Shown: positions 1 through 6,373 of the stretch, piece after piece
Layout: the number at the start of each line of letters is the position of its first letter
Position numbering within the stretch: position 1 is the stretch's first letter
Source: Endozoicomonadaceae bacterium
Lineage (GTDB): Bacteria > Pseudomonadota > Gammaproteobacteria > Pseudomonadales > Endozoicomonadaceae
Reading direction: 5' to 3'
NCBI GenBank assembly: GCA_023146365.1
Contig: JAGLCE010000155.1
Coordinates: 1 to 6,373 of the forward strand
DNA length: 6,373 bases
Program-made: the position numbers and the translations under genes
The notes under the pieces: generated by a model
Told to the model about the DNA's origin: nothing
Databases searched by the model: none
What the model saw: the letters and a program-made list of their open reading frames with translations, nothing else

Positions 1-3
1 AAT

Positions 4-24
4 ACCATCAGGCGAGACCCAACA
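4..24. repeat. Left copy of 21-bp terminal inverted repeat
   Basis: The sequence beginning ACCATCAGGCGAGACCCAAC is repeated exactly, in reverse complement, at the other window end (6353-6373), giving 21 matching bases. It lies where the ABC gene should continue from its D-loop region toward the H-loop: read on the minus strand, the frame turns from EIYNIS into CWVSPDG, which does not fit the family. It is therefore foreign to the gene. If the two window ends were joined, the copies would form a perfect hairpin with an AAT loop, the shape of a palindromic dispersed repeat. A mobile-element end or a library linker are alternatives. Confidence 0.75.
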
Positions 25-1628
25 GCTAATATTATAAATTTCATCCATAATTTTTTGTTCGGTTTTGTCGTCTAATGCGCTGGTTGCCTCATCTAAGACT
101 AATATTTCTGGATGCCCGTATAAGGCTCTGGCAATAGCGACGCGTTGTTTTTGTCCGCCACTTAGCTGGATGCCTCCCTCTCCAACTAACGTGTTTATGC
201 CATCTTTAGTTTGTAAAAAGTCAAAAATATTGGCTTGTTTTAGAACTTCTTCTAATAGTGCAGAATCTAAATTTCTACCAAAGCAGATGTTTTCGGCAAT
301 GGTGCCATCAAATAAATAAACTTGCTGTGGTATGTAGCCAATTTGCGAACGCCAGTTTTGCAAATTATCTTTATTGACAATAGCATTATCGATTTTGATT
401 GTACCTTTATTAGGCTGGTATAAGCCGATAATTAAATCTACTAAGGTGCTTTTACCTGCGCCACTTTCACCAATAAATGCGACTTTTTCACCTTTTGTAA
501 TTGTTAGATTGATATCAGTTAAAACATTTTTGCTTTTATATTGATAGGAAAAATCTACATTACTTAAATAAATTTTCTTATCAAAAATAATTTTCTCGCT
601 TGACAAAAACTCCTGTTTTGTTTGTAATTCTTCACTAACGATTTCAATAGATTTATACCTATATATCAATGAATTATAGCCTGATACAATGCGATTAACC
701 GATGGAAGCAAGCGATATAAAGACAATACAAACATACTTAAAGTTGGCAAGATATAAAGTATGCTTGTTTATTATAAAGTAAAAATATTAATAGAGCTAT
801 TACCATTCCAAAACCAGCCATCTCTAAAAACAACCGTGGAACTGACAAAAGCGTTTCAAATATAGTGCCTACTTGGCAACTCTGCATCACAAATGTTATT
901 AAAGTTGTTTTTAAGCTCGTCTATGCGACTTTGTCGCTGTAGTTTGATATGTTTAAAATTACCAAAAGTTTTATTTAAAACCTCAAAAACCTTAATACTA
1001 ATTGAACTTTTTTTGACACTTATTAACTTTATTTTTGCAGTGATTATTTTAGCTAAAAAAATAACTTTTAATAATAAAATAAATGTGAATGCTATCGTTA
1101 TTTTCCAACTGGCTAACAACATTAAGGCATATAAAAATAATATTATAAATGTCTCAGAAATCATTAACAATACTGCAGTTACAGTATTAACGACATTACT
1201 TGTTTCAACAACAATAGTTCTTGTTAAATAACTACTATTTTTCCCCACATATAACTGGTAAGGAATAGCTAAGTAAGTTTTAAAAATTTTCTTGTTAAAA
1301 TTTGCACCCATGGTTTGTGCAAAATAAGATAAAGAGTAAGTGTATATTAAATTAATGATGCCTCTAAAAACATAAAATACAAGCAAAACAAAACCAAAAG
1401 CTACTGCAAAATTAAGTTCTTCAGAAAAACCAAAAAAAATAAATAATATCTGATAATATTTATTGCTTGCAATACTATCAAAATTTGTGGCTATATCAAT
1501 AAACGCCATAATAGCTGAAACACTAATTGTTTCCACTAGCGACACAAAAATAGAGAACATCACTAACCAAAATAAGTAGTGTTTGTTTTTTTATCTAATA
1601 ATTGAAAAAGTTTTTGTACATACTGCAT
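25..1628 (-). pseudogene. ABC transporter (fused membrane and ATPase domains), frameshifted and 3'-truncated
   Basis: Half-size ABC exporter resembling the flippases and exporters of surface-polysaccharide clusters (PglK/MsbA-like); it would sit in the inner membrane and use ATP to move a lipid-linked or hydrophobic substrate. The most likely start is the ATG at 1626-1628 (MQYVQKLFQLLDKK). The reading frame then changes at a T7 run (1586-1592) and continues as HYLFWLVMMFSIF. The membrane domain, with several hydrophobic helices, is open to a TGA at 856-858. A second change near 853-860 leads to ETLLSVPRLFLEMAGFG, and a third near 755-768 restores the earlier frame through LPTLSMFVLSLYRLLPS. 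The ATPase domain has Walker A GESGAGKST (about 443-471), signature LSGGQKQR (about 140-168), Walker B ILVLDEA and D-loop SALDD (about 68-106). The H-loop and C-terminus are missing, replaced by the terminal repeat. Base composition is far more AT-rich than calB/nudE, which suggests transfer. Family assignment is firm, substrate unknown; whether the breaks are decay or read errors is open. Confidence 0.85.
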
Positions 1629-1646
1629 AATGTTTTAAATTTTCAC

Positions 1647-1742
1647 CTGAATCCGTGACTTCAAAGCAAAAATAATTGCCCCCCCCCAGACAGCACAAGG
1701 CCTAAGAGGTAAAATACCCCTTGAGTATTTCACTGGCAGGGT
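1647..1742 (+). repeat. Left inverted arm of the IS1380-like element
   Basis: It runs from CTGAATCCGTGACTTCAAA to CACTGGCAGGGT. Against the reverse complement of 2728-2826, the outer 33 bases differ at two positions and the innermost 20 bases are identical. The block TAAGAGGTAAAATAC is also shared. The middle is divergent: here there is a run of nine C where the right arm reads TTTAACCCCC. Confidence 0.8.
1679..1687. repeat. C9 homopolymer run inside the left arm
   Basis: Nine consecutive C in an AT-rich context. The paired arm has TTTAACCCCC at the matching place, so the run differs from its partner by substitution as well as length. It may be a mutational hotspot or a sequencing or assembly artefact. 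It lies in no coding frame I can support, so a phase-variation role is not indicated. Confidence 0.6.
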
Positions 1743-1750
1743 GAGTTTTT

Positions 1751-2386
1751 GTGAAATTTAAAATATAACAATCTGACACCGAATTTTATACCTCGACAGC
1801 GGGTCTTTATTTCATCGGCTATGCCATAAATCAACAAACACCACTCAAGAAAACCCTGCGTTCTGTTAGCAAAAGGCACGGCATTCCCAATATTGAGTTG
1901 ATTAGAACAGTCAGTGCTCTTTTGGCGACAGGTAAAAGCGATTTTGATGCGATAGAAAATATTCGCAATGATGACTGGGCATTCGGCAAATTCCGTCATC
2001 CAGTCGGTTACGCCAAAGGTTTGATGAAGATACTTCTGCACTGATGCCTCTCATTAATGACAGTCTGGCTGAGGTTGTTGTTAATCTGGATGCCCCCGTC
2101 ACAGCCCCCTTCCGACTCGGTTAGACAAACAGCATCATATTGCCCTATATATTGATGTTTTTCCCATGGACAACAGCGTTACCAAAAAGGAAGGTGTTGC
2201 CTATACCTACAAAGGGCATGATGGCGCACTGCACCGGTTGCAGCCTATATGGGGCAGGAAGGCTGGTCTCTTGGCTGCGATCTGCGCATTGGTTCTCAGC
2301 ACTCACAAAAAGAATTCATACCCTTTTTGAAGCAGATTGTCGACAGGGCAAGACGCATCAAGCATACCCTTATAAATCCTGTTGTT
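1751..2386 (+). pseudogene. IS1380-family transposase remnant (N-terminal half)
   Basis: Recognised by piecing frames together. A GTG at 1751 gives VKFKI, then an in-frame TAA (1766-1768), then QSDTEFYTSTAGLYFIGYAI and a helix-turn-helix-like region including HGIPNIELIRTVSALLATGK up to about 1985. A one-base loss there moves to a frame reading LRQRFDEDTSALMPLINDSL and ending at a TAG (2122-2124). A change near 2105 gives ALYIDVFPMDNSVTKKEG and AYTYKGHDG, the characteristic IS1380 block; the aspartate of YIDV is probably the first catalytic acid of the DDE triad. A last change near 2225 gives APVAAYMGQEGW and IGSQHSQKEFIPFLKQIVDR. Similarity stops near HTLINPVV, so about half of the usual 430-460 residues, with the remaining catalytic acids, is gone. 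It cannot make an active transposase. Confidence 0.8.
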
Positions 2387-2459
2387 AGCCTAATCTCAAA
2401 CACGCTACCGTCCTTCCTTGCCAATTTAGGAATCGTCAGGCTTGTTATGATGTACGACG

Positions 2460-2483
2460 AGCGACATACCCACGTCGCTTTTT
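2460..2483 (+). terminator. Possible intrinsic terminator
   Basis: A stem AGCGAC/GTCGCT (six pairs) encloses an eight-base loop and is followed directly by T5 on the plus strand. It lies downstream of the transposase remnant in the same direction. The stem is short, so termination is plausible but not certain. Confidence 0.4.
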
Positions 2484-2510
2484 ATCCGACCCATCTTATT
2501 TCAAAAAATA

Positions 2511-2546
2511 CGTGAATAACAGGGTTCCCATACATTTTTATTCACG
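2511..2546. repeat. 9-bp perfect inverted repeat CGTGAATAA/TTATTCACG
   Basis: CGTGAATAA at 2511-2519 is matched by TTATTCACG at 2538-2546 across an 18-base spacer. No coding role is seen. It could be a protein-binding site, a small element scar or chance. Confidence 0.4.
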
Positions 2547-2689
2547 GATAGAGACCGCCTTGGTTCCTAAATGATGTCAGTAGAAAAAACTGATGCAGTT
2601 TGTCATGCAGTGAGAAACTAAGTCAACTTGCCATTCGTCTTCATTCATAGAGGCCGCTGTTCTGGTCTCTCTTTATCGGATCATAATTT

Positions 2690-2719
2690 CTCGTTTCCAC
2701 GCAGGTGCGTGGGAACGAG
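2690..2719. repeat. Palindromic intergenic repeat of the GTTCCCACG type
   Basis: CTCGTTTCCACGCA and TGCGTGGGAACGAG form a 14-pair stem with a two-base GG loop and one G-T wobble. Palindromes of the form GTTCCCACGC...GCGTGGGAAC are common dispersed intergenic repeats in gammaproteobacteria. This one sits just inside the right arm of the IS-like element. Confidence 0.7.
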
Positions 2720-2727
2720 AACAACTG

Positions 2728-2826
2728 ACCCTGCCAGTGAAATACTCAGAGAGGTGTATTTTACCTCTTAAGCCCTGTTCTCTGGGGGTTAAAGCAATTA
2801 TTTCTGTTTTGAAGTCACGGATTCAG
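2728..2826 (-). repeat. Right inverted arm of the IS1380-like element
   Basis: Its reverse complement runs from CTGAATCCGTGACTTCAAA through TAAGAGGTAAAATAC to CACTGGCAGGGT, matching 1647-1742 in the same order. This arm keeps TTTAACCCCC where the left arm has C9, and carries a few extra bases (ACACCTCTC against ACCCCTT). Confidence 0.8.
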
Positions 2827-2918
2827 CTCGGTGATTCGACGCATGGTGCTAATAGAAAAAAGCATCGGTATCGTTTAACAATTAAGAAAGTTAGATAGCC
2901 AGAGGGATGAATGCTCTA

Positions 2919-4358
2919 TTAGCGAATGAACAGCATTTGAATCAGCTGCTGCAACTTGCCACCGTAAGGAGGGTAGATAAATTTCGCGACGTTAAATGTC
3001 TGTTTTATGAGTACACCCTTCGCCTTGGAAAAAGTCAGAAAACCATCATGACCGTGATAATGCCCCATGCCGGAAGGACCAATACCACCGAATGGAATAT
3101 CGTCAACCACCACATGGAGCAGGGTATCGTTAATACAGACACCCCCAGAATGGGTGGTGTTCAGCACATACTCTTGTGTCAGCTTGTCATAACTGAAATA
3201 GTAAAGTGCCAGTGGTCGCGGACGGTCGCGGACAAATTCCAGCGCCTCTGCCAAGGAGTCGTAAGGCACTACCGGCATGACCGGCCCAAAGATCTCCTCC
3301 TGCATGACCAACATCTCATCACTGACATTCGTCAGGATATGTAAAGGCATCCGTCGACTGCCGTCAGCAATGCTATTCTCGCCAATCACATCGACCGTGG
3401 CACCTTGGCTTCGTGCATCAATCACCAGTTGCTGCAGACGCTGCTGCTGACGTTCATTGACGATGCTGGTGTAATCCTGATTCCCCTCCAGTTGCGGATA
3501 CATACGGTTGAATACCTTGCGATAAATCTCAATGAAAGCATCCTGCTTGTCCCGTGGGCACAGGACATAATCCGGTGCAACACAGGTTTGACCGGCGTTG
3601 ATGGACTTGCCAAAGCAGATACGTTCTACTGCATCCTCTAGCGGAATATCCTCCCCTATAATAGCCGGTGATTTCCCGCCCAGTTCCAGCGTTACCGGCG
3701 TCAGGTTCTCCGCAGCAGCACGCATAACGCGCCTGCCTACCTGAGCGGAACCGGTGAATAGCAGATGATCCAATGGCAGTGTTGAGAATGCAGCGGCCAT
3801 TTCTGCATCACCGTTGAGCACTGCAACGAGTTCTGTTGGAAACGTATCGACCATGATCCGAGCAAAGCATTCGGCAGTATTAGGGGTGAATTCCGACATC
3901 TTGATCATGACGCAATTGCCTGCAGCCAGTGCGCCCACCAGTGGCAACACACTCAGCTGCATCGGATAGTTCCAGGGCACCATGATACCAATGACACCGA
4001 GCGGCTGGTAAACCACGCGCGCACAACCGGGCTGCAGATGGTGACCGACACGGCGGCGGCTCGGCTTCATCCACTGCCTAACTCGCTTGATGGTGTCATT
4101 GATACCCTGAGCAATCGGCATGATTTCTGCGAACAGGGTTTCGTTGCGGGAACGACCGGCAAAATCCTTGTTGATCGCCTCGATGATGGCATGTTGATGG
4201 CTCAGGATGGCGTGCTTGAGCTTCTTTAGGTTAGCGATGCGCTCTTCGACTGCAGGCATGGGATTGGAACGATAGGCTTTTTGTTGAGCCGCTAACACTG
4301 ATTGCATAAGCGCTGTATCTTTCTCGCTGGTTTGCAAGTATTCCGCTGTGGCTGCCAT
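2919..4358 (-). CDS. calB: Coniferyl aldehyde dehydrogenase (class 3-like NAD(P)-dependent ALDH)
   Basis: 479 residues, the normal full length for this family. Oxidises an aromatic or long-chain aldehyde to the acid with NAD(P)+; CalB proteins convert coniferyl aldehyde to ferulate, but related enzymes act on fatty aldehydes, so the substrate is inferred. Cytosolic, though the C-terminus (LQQLIQMLFIR) is hydrophobic, as often seen in class 3 enzymes. Visible landmarks: oxyanion-hole Asn130 in PWNYP, cofactor-binding Lys153 and Glu156 in MIKMSE, FTGS at 201-204, general-base Glu225 in LELGGKS, catalytic Cys259 in NAGQTCVAP, EEIFGP at 354-359, and PFGGIGPSGMG at 422-432. The ATG is well set: AGGAGG lies eight bases upstream. 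It follows nudE on the same strand after 134 bp, so it may be read from its own promoter. No frameshift or missing key residue. No clear terminator after the stop. Confidence 0.93.
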   Translation of the reverse strand: MAATAEYLQTSEKDTALMQSVLAAQQKAYRSNPMPAVEERIANLKKLKHAILSHQHAIIEAINKDFAGRSRNETLFAEIMPIAQGINDTIKRVRQWMKPSRRRVGHHLQPGCARVVYQPLGVIGIMVPWNYPMQLSVLPLVGALAAGNCVMIKMSEFTPNTAECFARIMVDTFPTELVAVLNGDAEMAAAFSTLPLDHLLFTGSAQVGRRVMRAAAENLTPVTLELGGKSPAIIGEDIPLEDAVERICFGKSINAGQTCVAPDYVLCPRDKQDAFIEIYRKVFNRMYPQLEGNQDYTSIVNERQQQRLQQLVIDARSQGATVDVIGENSIADGSRRMPLHILTNVSDEMLVMQEEIFGPVMPVVPYDSLAEALEFVRDRPRPLALYYFSYDKLTQEYVLNTTHSGGVCINDTLLHVVVDDIPFGGIGPSGMGHYHGHDGFLTFSKAKGVLIKQTFNVAKFIYPPYGGKLQQLIQMLFIR

Positions 4359-4366
4359 TCTGTGAT

Positions 4367-4372
4367 CCTCCT
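4367..4372 (-). promoter_or_regulatory. Ribosome binding site of calB
   Basis: AGGAGG on the minus strand, eight bases before the ATG at 4356-4358. It is a near-ideal Shine-Dalgarno match and fixes the start codon. Confidence 0.85.
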
Positions 4373-4411
4373 GTCAGACCTGCGATCAGAACAGGCAGTA
4401 TTGTTATTGTT

Positions 4412-4423
4412 TTATCTTGATAA
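4412..4423. promoter_or_regulatory. Palindrome TTATCTTGATAA in the calB leader
   Basis: A perfect 5+2+5 palindrome about 54 bp upstream of calB. It overlaps a weak minus-strand promoter candidate (TTGGGT followed 17 bases later by ATAAAA). It could be an operator for a local repressor, but no regulator gene is visible in the window and the promoter match is poor. Confidence 0.3.
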
Positions 4424-4492
4424 GGTTTAATAACCCAAACAGATGCCTGACATCGGGATTTCACCTTGATATAAACCGATCAATTCAATGAA

Positions 4493-5041
4493 TCATTCTG
4501 CTAGCATGTCCCGCACCATATAGAGCGCAGCCAACACCCGAGCCTCACTAAAATCCTCTCGTGCAATCAACTGTGGCAGATCATCAAACGAAAAGATATG
4601 AACGCCCAGATCCTCCGGCTCATCACCTTCCAGTTTTTCTTCATAAAGATCACGAGCCAGTACCACATGCATACTGTGGGACATGTAGTTAGGCGAGAGC
4701 GTGAAACAGGTCAGGTACTTGAGATCATCAGCACCGTATCCCGCTTCTTCTTTGAGCTCCCGCTCCGCACCAGCAAGCAGGTCTTCACCAGGCTCCACCA
4801 GCCCTTTAGGCAGTGATAGCTGATAACTCTCCATACCCGCTGCATACTCATCGATCATCACAAAACGATCATCATCCAACAGCGGTACAACCATCACAGC
4901 CTGATGCCCAGAATGATGTCTGCCTAGTCGTTCATAGGTCCGCTTGACTCCATTGCTAAAACGCAGTTTTATCTGCTCCACTCGGAACAGTGCTGAACGA
5001 GCAATCTCCTCGACTTCGAGAATATCCGGCTTTTGCTTCAT
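4493..5041 (-). CDS. nudE: ADP-compounds hydrolase NudE (Nudix family)
   Basis: 182 residues from the ATG at 5039-5041. Hydrolyses nucleoside diphosphate derivatives such as ADP-ribose, NADH and diadenosine polyphosphates, yielding AMP; a cytosolic, Mg-dependent housecleaning enzyme. The Nudix box is complete at residues 80-102: G-x5-E-x7-REL-x-EE-x-G followed by Y, with the metal-binding glutamates present. Other NudE-like segments are the N-terminal PDILEVEEIARSALFRVEQI, SNGVKRTYERL, and LEGDEPEDL at 138-146. A GTG four codons upstream (5053) is in frame, but the ATG is preferred because GTGGA lies seven bases before it and the protein then starts like known NudE proteins. calB lies downstream on the same strand. 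A G9 run is 19 bp upstream of the start. In many gammaproteobacteria nudE neighbours cysQ; no cysQ is seen here. Confidence 0.93.
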   Translation of the reverse strand: MKQKPDILEVEEIARSALFRVEQIKLRFSNGVKRTYERLGRHHSGHQAVMVVPLLDDDRFVMIDEYAAGMESYQLSLPKGLVEPGEDLLAGAERELKEEAGYGADDLKYLTCFTLSPNYMSHSMHVVLARDLYEEKLEGDEPEDLGVHIFSFDDLPQLIAREDFSEARVLAALYMVRDMLAE

Positions 5042-5060
5042 TATCGATTCCACTCGCTAC

Positions 5061-5069
5061 GGGGGGGGG
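5061..5069. repeat. G9 homopolymer run upstream of nudE
   Basis: Nine consecutive G (nine C on the nudE strand), 19 bp before the nudE ATG, in the leader rather than in the gene. A tract here could alter leader or promoter spacing if it varies in length. It also coincides with a change from the well-conserved nudE block to unrecognised sequence, so an assembly or sequencing artefact is possible. Confidence 0.6.
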
Positions 5070-5365
5070 TCGCTTCAATCATTCACCCAAGCAGTCCCAC
5101 TTATCGACCTATGTTAAACGTTCATCTTCCTTGGAAAAACCTTTGATCGTATATTCTATGAGAACATGGCTGGCTCATACTCTCAATGAGTCGGCTCTCG
5201 ATGCTATGACAGAGTTGATTTTGAAATTTGATTTGCTAATTAAAACTGTTTCACAACACGTCATCAAGCTCTTCCTATACATCGGCAATCCGTTTTCTAC
5301 TGACCTATTTTTACTTATTCCATCAGGCACTTGCGCAATTCGTTTAACCACTAAACTCCACCTAA
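5070..5365. other. Intergenic region without a recognisable gene
   Basis: About 300 bp between the end of the ankyrin gene and the nudE leader. A plus-strand frame is open through it (from within nudE to 5388) and reads, for example, MRTWLAHTLNESALDAMTE, but it has no start signal of its own and matches no family I know. The nudE promoter should lie here, yet no good -35/-10 pair is visible. It may hold a short relic of another gene. Confidence 0.4.
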
Positions 5366-6352
5366 TTAGCGACTCGCCCCCTTACTGATCAGCTTCTTTA
5401 TTATCTTATCGGATACTTTCACTTTAAGAGCAATAGAAAGGATACTCTCTTTACAATCACCATAAACATACTGGGCGTTGACATCAGCCTTATTATCTAT
5501 TAAACATTGAACCATTTCCACATCATTCGAAAGAACAGCTAGCATGAGAGGAGTCTCGTCCTGATCATTTCGAACATTAACATTCGCACCAGCCTTTAAC
5601 AGACAGTTGGCCGCCTTCAATTTTCCCGTTTTAACAGCTAATACGAGGGGGGTCAACTCGACTTTATCAAATTCAATATCAGCACCATTTTCTATCAATA
5701 ATTCAATCACTTTAACATCATTCTGTAAGGCAGCCAGGTGAAGGGGAGTAACATCTGATTCCGCCCTATTGTTAACATCAGCACCATTACCCAACAAGTA
5801 TTCCCTAGATTGCCAGAATCACGTCTACACGCACATTATCAACAGATGATAAACACAACTGGATAGGGGTGGCATTGTCACCGTCCCTAGCATTAACATC
5901 AGACTGATTATCAACCAAACACTTGACCACTTCTATATTCACTTTTTCAGAATCAACAGCCGAATGAAGTGGGGTTCTATAATTATAACTCCCATCATCA
6001 ACCGAAGCATTTTGTTGCAACAAGTACATTAACACAGCCAAATTTCCTTTTGAAGCGGCTATATGGAGTGGAGTATTGTCGTTATCATCAAGCGCATCAA
6101 TACTTTTGGGGTTAGCCTTAAGTAACTTTTTGACTTTTCTCAAAGAGCCTTGTTCGACAGCATCATGAAGAGGGGAGTCTGAAATTTTATTTCCCTATCG
6201 GCAGACCCCTGCTCCGGTTTATATGTTTTAACCATACGTTTTTCGAAACTCATTAATTCAATATCGCAATTGTGTTTCGATGATAAAGATTGATCAGGCC
6301 CCGTAGCACAAACAGAAAATCGCTTAAATATAATAGCTGTAAAACTTATAAT
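5366..6352 (-). pseudogene. Ankyrin-repeat protein, frameshifted, N-terminus cut by terminal repeat
   Basis: About eight ankyrin repeats occupy most of the product. Their starts read SPLHDAVEQG, TPLHIAASKGN, TPLHSAVDSEK, TPIQLCLSSVD, TPLHLAALQND, TPLVLAVKTGK, TPLMLAVLSND, and a divergent SILSIALKVK last repeat; many end in GADVN-type turns. Ankyrin stacks bind protein partners, and the target cannot be told. The N-terminus in the same frame is IISFTAIIFKRFSVCATGP, a short hydrophobic stretch that could be a degraded signal peptide, followed by DQSLSSKHNC and MSFEKRMVKTYKPEQG; the first native codons appear replaced by the terminal repeat. The frame changes near 6183-6196 (one base lost, before NKISDSPLHD) and changes back near 5805-5810 (one base gained, between VDVILA and REYLLGNGAD). 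The two changes cancel. A downstream ATG at 6251-6253 has no good ribosome site. Export is only inferred. Confidence 0.8.
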
Positions 6353-6373
6353 TGTTGGGTCTCGCCTGATGGT
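6353..6373. repeat. Right copy of 21-bp terminal inverted repeat
   Basis: The exact reverse complement of 4-24, ending at the last base of the window. On the minus strand it replaces the expected start codon and first residues of the ankyrin protein: the frame reads TIRRDPT and then the native-looking IISFTAIIF. Together with the left copy it marks where known sequence runs out on both sides. Confidence 0.75.

Larger units (their letters stand above)
2387..2727. other. Unassigned stretch inside the mobile element
   Basis: This fills the space where the C-terminal half of the transposase would be. The transposase frame stays open to a stop near 2515, but the residues (SLISNTLPSFLANLGIVRLV) do not resemble the family. 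No other gene is supported on either strand. It contains a terminator-like hairpin, a 9-bp inverted repeat and a palindromic GTTCCCACG-type repeat, listed separately. It may be replaced or shuffled sequence rather than the original element interior. Confidence 0.5.
1647..2826 (+). mobile_element. Degenerate IS1380-family element with long inverted arms
   Basis: A segment of about 1.2 kb bounded by inverted arms (1647-1742 and 2728-2826), with an IS1380-like transposase remnant reading from the left arm inward. Intact IS1380-family elements are usually about 1.6-1.7 kb with short terminal repeats, so this copy is internally deleted, and arms near 96 bp are unusual for the family. No convincing target-site duplication is visible beside the arms. 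The left edge is 18 bp upstream of the ABC gene start and the right edge is 92 bp beyond the calB stop, so the element fills the space between two converging blocks of different composition. True IS boundaries could lie inside the arms, for example at the CTGGCAGGGT inner end. Confidence 0.6.

Noticed and set aside
893..1231. Plus-strand open frame of 112 codons
   Set aside because: It lies antisense to the ABC membrane domain, is rich in hydrophobic residues only because of AT-rich composition, and has no ribosome site or family resemblance.
2827..2918. Possible terminator after calB
   Set aside because: A T-rich stretch (about 2856-2862 read on the minus strand) follows the stop, but I could not form a convincing GC-rich stem before it.
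3214..3233. Tandem repeat GGTCGCGGAC x2
   Set aside because: It encodes the ordinary RDRPRP segment of the aldehyde dehydrogenase (family members commonly have RPRPLALY here), so it needs no special explanation.
2907..3344. Plus-strand open frame of 145 codons opposite calB
   Set aside because: Antisense shadow of a confidently assigned, complete aldehyde dehydrogenase.
5042..5053. Alternative GTG start for nudE
   Set aside because: It has no ribosome site, and the ATG four codons later gives the usual NudE N-terminus with a Shine-Dalgarno-like GTGGA at good spacing.
4990..5388. Plus-strand open frame of 132 codons spanning the nudE 5' end and the intergenic region
   Set aside because: Its first part is antisense to nudE and it crosses the G9 run; the remainder resembles nothing I know and has no start signal. 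A faint resemblance of neighbouring frames to IS4-type transposase N-termini was too weak to report.
1..6373. CRISPR arrays, tRNA or rRNA genes
   Set aside because: No regularly spaced direct repeats and no tRNA or rRNA signatures were seen on either strand.

Overview
The window looks like one contig from a gammaproteobacterium. The main evidence is a NudE-type Nudix hydrolase and a complete CalB-type coniferyl aldehyde dehydrogenase, both at moderate GC. Ankyrin-repeat genes and decayed insertion sequences would suit a host-associated or marine lineage of the Oceanospirillales type. That placement is inference, not shown by the sequence.

Layout: (1) 25-1628, minus strand, very AT-rich: an ABC exporter or glycolipid-flippase-like gene (membrane domain plus ATPase domain), broken by three frameshifts and cut off before the H-loop. 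(2) 1647-2826: a degenerate mobile element bounded by inverted arms of about 96-99 bp, holding the N-terminal half of an IS1380-family transposase on the plus strand with a stop, three frameshifts and a lost C-terminal half. (3) 2919-4358, minus: intact calB. (4) 4493-5041, minus: intact nudE, upstream of calB and possibly cotranscribed with it, although a 134-bp gap could hold a separate calB promoter. (5) 5070-5365: no convincing gene. (6) 5366-6352, minus: an ankyrin-repeat protein with about eight repeats and a hydrophobic N-terminal stretch, broken by two frameshifts.

Both window ends carry the same 21-bp sequence in opposite orientation. At each end it replaces sequence expected to belong to a gene: the ABC gene after its D-loop, and the ankyrin gene at its N-terminus. 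The simplest reading is that the contig stopped at two copies of a palindromic dispersed repeat. Two mobile-element ends or an artificial linker remain possible.

CalB and NudE are ordinary housekeeping or catabolic enzymes and look functional. Everything around them is broken or mobile. Either this is a genuinely decaying accessory region, or the assembly has homopolymer indel errors; the 9-bp C and G runs and some breaks next to A or T runs make the second possibility real. I see no convincing undescribed multi-gene system here.
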